Source: Campylobacter sp.
GTDB lineage: Bacteria; Campylobacterota; Campylobacteria; Campylobacterales; Campylobacteraceae
Length of the DNA stretch: 11,351 nt
Assembly: GCA_017940085.1 (NCBI GenBank)
Contig: JAGAZK010000124.1
Span: 1 to 11,351 of the forward strand
Direction: 5' to 3'
In this document: positions 1 through 5,682 of the stretch, in pieces
Layout: every line of letters begins with the position of its first letter
How positions within the stretch are numbered: position 1 is the stretch's first letter
Translations under genes and position numbers: made by a program
The notes under the pieces: generated by a model
What the model was told of the DNA's origin: nothing
The model's input: the letters and a program-made list of their open reading frames with translations, nothing else
Database searches by the model: none

Positions 1-511
1 CGATCAAGGATATGATATAGTGATTTTTGGCGATACAGCTCACACTGAAGTAAAAGGCGTGATGAGCTATGTTACTAGCAAAGTTTATGCTATACTTGAT
101 GAAAGCGAATTAGAAAACATAAAATTATCTTCAAAAATCGCGGTTTTATCTCAAACAACTAAAAAAGTTGAAAAATTTACTCAAATTGTCGGATTTTTGA
201 TGCAAAAATCAAAAGAAGTTAGAGTTTTTAATACGATTTGCAATGCGACTTTGGACAATCAAAAAGCCGTATCAGAACTAGCAAATCGCGCTGATGTGAT
301 GATAATTATAGGCGGGAAAAATTCATCAAATACAAAACAACTTTATTTGATCTCGCAAAAATACTGCCAAAATAGTTTTTTGATAGAAAATAGCGATGAA
401 TTAGAGCAAATTTGGTTTAAAGATAAAAATCTTTGCGGTATTAGTGCAGGAGCAAGCACACCTGATTGGATTATAAACGAAGTCGTAGAAAAAATAAAAA
501 GCTTAGATTAG
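1..511 (+). CDS. ispH: 4-hydroxy-3-methylbut-2-enyl diphosphate reductase (IspH/LytB), 3' part
   Basis: C-terminal part of IspH, the cytoplasmic [4Fe-4S] enzyme that makes IPP and DMAPP from HMBPP in the last step of the MEP isoprenoid pathway. The reading frame is open from base 2 with no stop before it. The GTG at 20 is therefore an internal Val codon in the family motif IVIFGDTAHTEVKGV, not a start. Other IspH landmarks follow in order: TICNAT, whose Cys (codon 239-241) matches the third cluster ligand; GGKNSSNT, the substrate-binding SxN region; and CGISAGASTPDWII near the C terminus. About 169 residues are present of a family length near 280, so the N-terminal ~40% lies outside the window. 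The gene ends 83 bp before rpsA, the ispH-rpsA order known from Campylobacter. The identification is firm. Confidence 0.95.
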   Translation, partial: DQGYDIVIFGDTAHTEVKGVMSYVTSKVYAILDESELENIKLSSKIAVLSQTTKKVEKFTQIVGFLMQKSKEVRVFNTICNATLDNQKAVSELANRADVMIIIGGKNSSNTKQLYLISQKYCQNSFLIENSDELEQIWFKDKNLCGISAGASTPDWIINEVVEKIKSLD

Positions 512-553
512 CCAAAATATCGTATTTTAATGTAATTAAAAGCAAAAATAAGA

Positions 554-559
554 TAAAAT
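554..559 (+). promoter_or_regulatory. possible -10 element of the rpsA promoter
   Basis: TAAAAT lies in the AT-rich 83-bp gap between ispH and rpsA, about 35 bp before the rpsA start. It would place a transcript start near 566 and leave a 5' leader of about 28 nt. No clear -35 box is visible, which is usual for Campylobacter sigma-70 promoters. The call rests on one imperfect hexamer in AT-rich DNA, so it is weak. Confidence 0.3.
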
Positions 560-594
560 CCCTAACTTACAAATCCACAATTTAAAGGAATCAG

Positions 595-2262
595 ATGTCT
601 AAGGTGAACGAAAAAGTTCAAGAAAATGCAGAATTTGAAAATGAAAATTTTGCACAAATGTTAGAGGAGTCTTTTAAAAAGACAGAAGATAGTGCTTTAT
701 GCGAAGGCGTAATTGTCAATATCAAAGAAAACGAAGTTTTTGTAGATGTTCGCAAAAAATCAGAAGGCGTAATGGATATTTCTGAGATTACAGATGTAAA
801 TGGTGAGCTAAAATACAAAATCGGCGATAAAATTAGCGTAGTTATCAATGGCTCTAGAGGTGGAAGACCGCTAATTTCTCACATAAAAGCACTTTCAAAA
901 GAAAAAGTAAAATCATTTATCCAAAATTATGATGAAAATACTCAAAATATATTTGATATTAAAATAATTTCCCAAAACAAAGGCGGCTTTGTCGGTGTAA
1001 ATAATGATGGGGTTGAATTTTTTATGCCTAAATCACAAGGCGGTTTTAAAGACCCAAAACAAGCACTTGGTAAAACATTTAAAGTAAAAATCATAAAAGT
1101 AGATTCAAACGAACAAAGCATAATAGTTTCTCGCAAAAAACTACTCGAAGAAGAACGCAAAAAACAAAAAGCTGCTGTGGCTAATATCATAAATAATTCA
1201 GATATTATTAAAGGCACAATCAAAAAAATCACAACTTATGGAATGTTTGTAGATGTAGGCGGTATAGACGGACTTGTGCATTACAGTGAGATTAGCTATA
1301 AAGGTCCAGTAAATCCAAACACAATTTACAAAGAAGGCGAAGAAGTTGAAGTAAAAGTTATTAATTATGACAATGAAAAACGACATTTATCGCTTTCAAT
1401 AAAAGCAGCTATGCCAGATCCTTGGAATGAAATCAAAGACGGCTTAGAAGTCGGAGATACTATTAAAGTAACCGTTAGCAATATAGAGCCTTATGGTGCT
1501 TTTGTAGATTTAGGGAATGATATTGAGGGATTTTTGCATATTAGCGAAATTTCGTGGGATAAAAATATCAAAAATCCAAAAGATTTCATAAAAGAAGGCG
1601 ATGAAATTGATGTAGAAGTTATAGAAATCAATGCTAATGAAAGAAGATTAAGAGTAAGTCTTAAAAATCTACTTCCTAAACCATTTGATGAATTTAGTGC
1701 TAAATTTAAAGAAGGCGATTTGACAAAAGGTGTAGTTTCTGGACTTACAAATTTTGGAGCGTTTATTAAAATTGGAGCATTAGAGGGCTTACTCCACAAC
1801 GAAGATGCCTCATGGGATAGAAACGAAAAATGCAAAGATAATCTCAAAATTGGCGATGAAATCGAAGTAAAAATCATCAAAATTGACAAAAACGAACAAA
1901 AAATTTCCCTTAATACAAAAGATCTAAAATCAAATCCTGTTTCAGAATACGCCAAAACTCACGAAGTCGGCGAAATGGTAACAGGTAAAGTTCATGATAT
2001 TAAAGATTTTGGTGCATTTGTAATGCTAAATGATAGCGTAGATGCTCTAATTCGCAAAGAAGACGCTGGAGAGTTAGATTTTGGCTCTATTAAAATAGGC
2101 GATGAAATCGAAGCTGCTATTGCATTTATTGATGAAAAGAAAAACCGCATTAGACTAAGTGTCAAAAAACTTAGCAAACAAAAAGAAAGAGCGGCTTTAA
2201 GCAAAATAAATAGCGACGATAAAATAACTCTTGGCGATATTATAAAAGAGCAATTATCTTAA
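595..2262 (+). CDS. rpsA: 30S ribosomal protein S1
   Basis: Ribosomal protein S1 binds mRNA single strands and helps load them on the 30S subunit. The 555 residues contain six S1/OB-fold repeats at about residues 34-101, 118-182, 203-271, 286-358, 373-443 and 458-527. Repeats 3-6 carry the classic G-x-FV-D/K pattern (TYGMFVDVG, PYGAFVDLG, NFGAFIKIG, DFGAFVMLN) with LVHYSEIS and FLHISEIS. Repeats 1 and 2 are more diverged, as in other S1 proteins where they contact the ribosome. The length matches proteobacterial S1. The ATG at 595 is supported by AAAGGAA at 584-590. A 4-nt gap separates it from the next gene, so the two are probably co-transcribed. Long antisense ORFs across it are shadows. 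Confidence 0.97.
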   Translation: MSKVNEKVQENAEFENENFAQMLEESFKKTEDSALCEGVIVNIKENEVFVDVRKKSEGVMDISEITDVNGELKYKIGDKISVVINGSRGGRPLISHIKALSKEKVKSFIQNYDENTQNIFDIKIISQNKGGFVGVNNDGVEFFMPKSQGGFKDPKQALGKTFKVKIIKVDSNEQSIIVSRKKLLEEERKKQKAAVANIINNSDIIKGTIKKITTYGMFVDVGGIDGLVHYSEISYKGPVNPNTIYKEGEEVEVKVINYDNEKRHLSLSIKAAMPDPWNEIKDGLEVGDTIKVTVSNIEPYGAFVDLGNDIEGFLHISEISWDKNIKNPKDFIKEGDEIDVEVIEINANERRLRVSLKNLLPKPFDEFSAKFKEGDLTKGVVSGLTNFGAFIKIGALEGLLHNEDASWDRNEKCKDNLKIGDEIEVKIIKIDKNEQKISLNTKDLKSNPVSEYAKTHEVGEMVTGKVHDIKDFGAFVMLNDSVDALIRKEDAGELDFGSIKIGDEIEAAIAFIDEKKNRIRLSVKKLSKQKERAALSKINSDDKITLGDIIKEQLS

Positions 2263-2266
2263 AACT

Positions 2267-2752
2267 ATGAAACGCAATGCAACTCTTTTGATTTTTGCGT
2301 TTGTTTTTGTTCTTATGATATTTGGTGGTATCGTGCTTTGGCGACAGCTAAGCGTGTTGCCACCAATGTTTGTAAAAGATGTTGCTGGTGAGCAAAATTT
2401 TGATTTTGTCACACCTAAAACAAATACTGTTTTAGATAAATTTGTAAATTTAGACAAAAGCAAAACAGATTTGCCAATAAATTTAATGTATATCAAAGTC
2501 AGCGATAATTCGCCAATTCCACCACAAGCTCAAGAATACAAATACGAACTTATAATCCCAAAATGTGATTTGTATTCGATTTTTTGTTTAAATCGTTTGG
2601 CGCAAAGCTTAGATATTAAGCTAAGCATTGTCAAAAATGGTGAAAAAAACCAAATTTTTATCAGTTCTTTTGATGAAAATGCGGCTTCATCGCTAGTTGT
2701 GGATCTGAAAAAATTTAATATTAATTCAACTATAAAGGAAATCAAGCAATGA
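2267..2752 (+). CDS. small membrane-anchored protein, function unknown; possible SPOR-like fold
   Basis: A 161-residue protein I do not recognise by motif. It starts MKRNAT, followed by one hydrophobic segment at about residues 7-25. The positive N terminus suggests an uncleaved anchor with the rest in the periplasm. A Pro- and Asp-rich linker runs to about residue 90. The C-terminal ~70 residues alternate predicted strand and helix: YELII, a helix around LNRLAQSL, a strand ending IFISSF, then ASSLVVDLKKF and a last strand. This resembles a beta-alpha-beta-beta-alpha-beta SPOR domain, but that is inference. Two cysteines (C100, C107) could form a disulfide. It begins 4 nt after rpsA with no clear Shine-Dalgarno sequence, which points to translational coupling, and it overlaps serA by 4 nt. 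From memory, C. jejuni Cj0892c (putative periplasmic protein) holds the same position. Confidence 0.85.
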   Translation: MKRNATLLIFAFVFVLMIFGGIVLWRQLSVLPPMFVKDVAGEQNFDFVTPKTNTVLDKFVNLDKSKTDLPINLMYIKVSDNSPIPPQAQEYKYELIIPKCDLYSIFCLNRLAQSLDIKLSIVKNGEKNQIFISSFDENAASSLVVDLKKFNINSTIKEIKQ

Positions 2753-4326
2753 AAACTATTATGGTTTGCGATGCCATACATCCAAAAGGTTTTGAGCTAT
2801 TAAATGCCCAAAAAGATATAAAAGTAATTGACGCCGTCTCTGTCCCAAAAGACGAACTTCTAACAATATTACCACAAGCAGATATTGCAATTACTAGATC
2901 TTCTACTGATTGTGGAGAAAATTTTATAAATGCTGCTTCAAATTTAAAAGCTCTCGTTAGAGCTGGAGTTGGCGTGGATAATGTGGATATTGAAGGGTGT
3001 TCTAAAAACGGTATAATCGTAATGAATGTCCCTACTGCCAATACAATAGCAGCAGTTGAAATGACAATGTGTCATTTGCTAAATAGTGCTAGAAAATATG
3101 TTCTTTGCGTAAATGATTTGGTTATTAATAAAACTTGGAAAAGAGAAAAATGGTATGGAAATGAGCTTTATGGCAAAACTCTTGGAATAATCGGCTTTGG
3201 AAATATAGGCTCAAGAGTTGGTATTAGAGCTTTGGCTTTTGGTATGAAAGTAATTGCGTATGATCCATACATTGAAGCAAGTAAAGCCACTGAACTCGGC
3301 GTAGTTTATACAGAAAATTTTGATGATATTTTAGCTTGTGATTTTATCACAATTCACACACCTAAAAACAAAGAAACAACCAATATGATTGATAAAGAAG
3401 AAATCGCCAAGATGAAAGATGGTGTGAGACTAATAAATGTAGCTCGTGGTGGTCTTTATAATGAAGATGCACTTTATGATGCACTAAAAAGTGGCAAAGT
3501 CGCATACGCTGGGATTGATGTTTTTGTTAAAGAGCCGGGCAACACTCACCCGCTTCTTGATTTGCCAAATGTCAGTGCCACGCCACATCTTGGGGCAAAT
3601 ACTTATGAATCTCAAGAAAATATCGCAATTGCAGCAGCTGAACAAGCAATTAGTGCAGCTAGGGGAATTTGCTATCCAAATGCTTTAAATTTACCTATCA
3701 AAAGCGAAGAATTGCCTGATTGGGTTGAACCTTTTGTAGAACTTACTTCAAAAATGGCGTATTTTGCAGCACAGCTCAACAAAAGACCTATTAAATCAAT
3801 CAAACTAGAAACTCAAGGCGATATTAACGAATATGCAAATTCAATGCTTACATTTGCGTTAGTTGGGGCTTTGAAAAATACTTTTGGAGACGGCATTAAT
3901 TATGTAAATGCCAAATTTAAAGCCGAAGAAAACGATATTGAGTTTTCTACTAGCACAAGTGCAGCTAGTGGATACAAAAACAAAATCAGTGTCAAAATCA
4001 TCACAGACAATGACGCAATTTCCATAAGTGGGACTCTTTTTAACGAAACTGATCAAAGAATAGTCGCAATCAACAATTTCAAAACTGATTTCAAGCCAAA
4101 AGGCAGAATGATAGTATTTAAAAATAAAGATGTCCCTGGAGTAATTAGTGCGATTAGCTCAATTTTGGCAAATGAAAAAATAAATATCGCAGATTTTCGT
4201 CTTGGCAGAGATGAAAATGGCTTTGCTTTGGCTGTGATTTTGGTAGATCAAGATATTAGCGAAAAAATATTAAATGAATTAAATGCCCTTGATACTTGTG
4301 TTTGGGCAAAATATGCAGAATTATAA
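2749..4326 (+). CDS. serA: D-3-phosphoglycerate dehydrogenase, long form with ACT domain
   Basis: SerA oxidises 3-phosphoglycerate to 3-phosphohydroxypyruvate with NAD+, the committed step of serine synthesis in the cytoplasm. The 525 residues match the long (type I) form. The order is an N-terminal substrate-binding half, a Rossmann domain with GFGNIG at 149-154 and an acidic residue in YDPY near 172, then the intervening (ASB) domain at about 310-445, and a C-terminal ACT domain from about 453 (VFKNKDVPGVISAISSIL). The catalytic triad is present: R233 (NVARGG), E262 (VKEPGN) and H280 (ATPHLGAN). The ATG at 2749 overlaps the upstream stop as ATGA, with AAAGGAA at 2734-2740 as ribosome binding site. 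ACT domains in this family often sense serine, but feedback control here is inferred. EF-P follows 9 nt later. Confidence 0.96.
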   Translation: MKTIMVCDAIHPKGFELLNAQKDIKVIDAVSVPKDELLTILPQADIAITRSSTDCGENFINAASNLKALVRAGVGVDNVDIEGCSKNGIIVMNVPTANTIAAVEMTMCHLLNSARKYVLCVNDLVINKTWKREKWYGNELYGKTLGIIGFGNIGSRVGIRALAFGMKVIAYDPYIEASKATELGVVYTENFDDILACDFITIHTPKNKETTNMIDKEEIAKMKDGVRLINVARGGLYNEDALYDALKSGKVAYAGIDVFVKEPGNTHPLLDLPNVSATPHLGANTYESQENIAIAAAEQAISAARGICYPNALNLPIKSEELPDWVEPFVELTSKMAYFAAQLNKRPIKSIKLETQGDINEYANSMLTFALVGALKNTFGDGINYVNAKFKAEENDIEFSTSTSAASGYKNKISVKIITDNDAISISGTLFNETDQRIVAINNFKTDFKPKGRMIVFKNKDVPGVISAISSILANEKINIADFRLGRDENGFALAVILVDQDISEKILNELNALDTCVWAKYAEL

Positions 4327-4335
4327 GGAGAAAAA

Positions 4336-4902
4336 ATGGCTTATCAAATGGGAGATTTAAAAAAAGGTTTAAAGATTGAAATGGACGGCATTCCATACAA
4401 AATCGTAGAATACCAACATGTAAAACCGGGCAAAGGCCCTGCTTTTGTGCGTGTAAAAATCAAGTCTTTTATAGATGGCAAAGTGCTTGAAAAAACATTT
4501 CACGCTGGAGATAAATGCGAAGCTCCAAATTTAGAAGAAAAAGAAATGCAATATCTTTACGATGATGGTGAAAATTGTCAGTTTATGGATACAGCTACTT
4601 ATGAGCAAGTCGCAATCAGCGAAGATGATGTTGGGGAAGCTAAAAAATGGATGATAGATGGACTGATGGTTCAAGTTTTATTTCACAATGGCAAAGCAAT
4701 CGGCGTAGAAGTGCCGCAAGTAGTAGAACTCAAAATCACCCAAACTCAACCAAATTTCAGAGGCGACACACAAGGAAGCAACCGCAAACCAGCTACTTTA
4801 GAAAGTGGAGCCGTAGTGCAAATACCTTTTCATGTCTTAGAGGGCGAAGTTATACGCGTAGATACAGTGCGTGGCGAATACATAGAAAAAGCAAATAAAT
4901 AA
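4336..4902 (+). CDS. efp: translation elongation factor P (EF-P)
   Basis: EF-P enters the ribosomal E site and relieves stalling at consecutive prolines. The 188 residues are full length for the family. They show the N-terminal KOW-like domain with the loop [10 protein letters not shown], then two OB-fold domains, ending in the signature region [22 protein letters not shown] and [12 protein letters not shown]. The loop-tip residue is lysine (K33 counting Met, equivalent to Lys34 of E. coli). This is therefore a lysine-type EF-P, not the arginine type that EarP rhamnosylates. Whether the lysine is modified cannot be told from this window. A strong AAGGAG at 4325-4330 overlaps the serA stop and supports the ATG at 4336. 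The gene is the last of the + strand cluster. Confidence 0.97.
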   Translation: MAYQMGDLKKGLKIEMDGIPYKIVEYQHVKPGKGPAFVRVKIKSFIDGKVLEKTFHAGDKCEAPNLEEKEMQYLYDDGENCQFMDTATYEQVAISEDDVGEAKKWMIDGLMVQVLFHNGKAIGVEVPQVVELKITQTQPNFRGDTQGSNRKPATLESGAVVQIPFHVLEGEVIRVDTVRGEYIEKANK

Positions 4903-4908
4903 AATTTT

Positions 4909-4943
4909 GAGCAAATTTGGTTAAATTTAATCAAATTTGCTTA
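4909..4943 (+). terminator. putative terminator hairpin after efp
   Basis: Seven bases after the efp stop, GCAAATTTG (4911-4919) is repeated inverted as CAAATTTGC (4932-4940). The intervening TTAAATTTAA is itself self-complementary. The whole forms a 30-bp near-perfect palindrome with one G.U pair that could fold into a long hairpin with a very short loop. Only a weak U run follows (TTAT), so it is not a textbook intrinsic terminator. The position right after the last gene of the cluster supports the role. Confidence 0.45.
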
Positions 4944-5158
4944 TACAAACACATTAAATTTAATTAAATTTATCCTGCAAATTTGATCAAATTTACTCAA
5001 TTTCAAGCAAATTTACTCGCAAATGCAAATTTAATTTATTGCTAAATTTGATTTTTGCAAATTTACTCGCTCAAACTTATTTTTGAAGTTTTGGTAATGG
5101 GTAAAAATTTGCAAGACGAATTTCAAACAACTCAAATTTATTAAGCCTAAATTTAATC

Positions 5159-5186
5159 AAATTTAACTCAAATTTGAGTTAAATTT
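5159..5186. repeat. perfect 28-bp palindrome
   Basis: AAATTTAACTCAAA is followed directly by its exact reverse complement. In RNA from either strand this would make a stem of about 12 bp with a 4-nt loop. It lies between two convergent genes and could end transcription from both sides, although strong U runs are lacking. It could also be a cruciform or a binding site for a dimeric protein. Function is inferred only. Confidence 0.6.
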
Positions 5187-5254
5187 ATTTGTAAATTTAC
5201 TATTTTCCCAAATCAATAAATGGTGTTTAAAATGATTTTAAAAGCGTGTAAATT

Positions 5255-5295
5255 TATTAAATTTGATTTTAGTTTTTTACAAATCAAATTTAATA
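5255..5295 (-). terminator. possible hairpin overlapping the response regulator stop
   Basis: A 15-bp perfect inverted repeat has arms at 5255-5269 and 5281-5295 and an 11-nt loop. It overlaps the stop codon of the response regulator gene. All but two of the pairs are A-T, and no clear U tract follows on the minus strand, so an intrinsic terminator role is uncertain. Confidence 0.3.
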
Positions 5296-5682
5296 CACTG
5301 AAATTTCTGAGATTTTATCTAAGACTTTTTGTAATTCATCTAAGCCAAATGGTTTATGCAAAAATTCAGCCGCACCGTGCTGGAGACTGATTTTTTTGTT
5401 TTGGATATTTGTGCTAATTGCTACGACAAAAATATCATTTAGATCGATACTTTGTAGGTTTTTTAGCATTTCAAAGCCATCGATTATCGACATATCAAAA
5501 TCAATAAATATCAAATTTATACTAAAAACATTATTTTCTAATTCGTATTTTATGATTTTGATAGCTTCAAAATAATTATTTGCCACAAATATTTTTTCGA
5601 TACTGCCAGTGCTATCAAGCATATCTCTTATGGATTTTAGGCTCATTTGATTATCATCGATTAAAAGGGCGTTAAATTTCAT
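5290..5682 (-). CDS. single-domain response regulator (CheY-like receiver)
   Basis: A 130-residue stand-alone receiver domain with no DNA-binding or enzymatic output domain. The phosphorylation machinery looks complete: acidic pair D9-D10 (LLIDDNQ), phospho-acceptor D61 (IFIDFDM), switch residue S90 (VAIST) and K110 followed by P111 (HKPFGL). The Pro usual in DxxMP is Ser here (S65). Such proteins act by binding a partner, like CheY, or pass phosphate along a relay. The ATG overlaps the stop of the upstream sensor gene as ATGA, and no good Shine-Dalgarno sequence is visible, so translation is probably coupled. The cognate sensor looks unable to phosphorylate, which leaves the phosphate source open. 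Family assignment is firm; the role is unknown. Confidence 0.93.
   Translation of the reverse strand: MKFNALLIDDNQMSLKSIRDMLDSTGSIEKIFVANNYFEAIKIIKYELENNVFSINLIFIDFDMSIIDGFEMLKNLQSIDLNDIFVVAISTNIQNKKISLQHGAAEFLHKPFGLDELQKVLDKISEISVY

Larger units (their letters stand above)
4903..5289. repeat. convergent intergenic region dense in phased AAATTT words
   Basis: A 387-bp non-coding gap between convergent efp and the response regulator gene. I see no credible ORF or RNA gene in it. Counting to 5291, it contains 21 copies of the self-complementary hexamer AAATTT, mostly as CAAATTT, AAATTTG or AAATTTA. Many start 10-12 bp apart: 4913, 4923, 4933; 4956, 4966; 4979, 4989; 5149, 5159, 5170, 5181, 5193. 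A 14-mer, GCAAATTTACTCGC, occurs at 5007-5020 and again at 5057-5070. The composition suits bent DNA and bidirectional termination. No mobile element or CRISPR pattern is present. Confidence 0.7.

Noticed and set aside
20..22. GTG at 20 as the start of the first gene
   Set aside because: The frame is open upstream to the window edge, and the GTG is inside the conserved IVIFGD motif of IspH, so the gene is cut by the window.
1491..1955. 154-codon ORF on the - strand inside rpsA
   Set aside because: It runs antisense to S1 repeats 4-6, with a Ser/Leu/Phe-rich shadow composition and no family signature.
4647..4898. 83-codon + strand ORF within efp
   Set aside because: It is an alternative frame of the conserved EF-P gene, with Gln/Arg/Ser-rich low-quality translation.
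4911..5291. AAATTT repeats as a CRISPR array or insertion element
   Set aside because: The units are short and unevenly spaced, with no conserved long repeat, unique spacers, transposase or terminal repeats.
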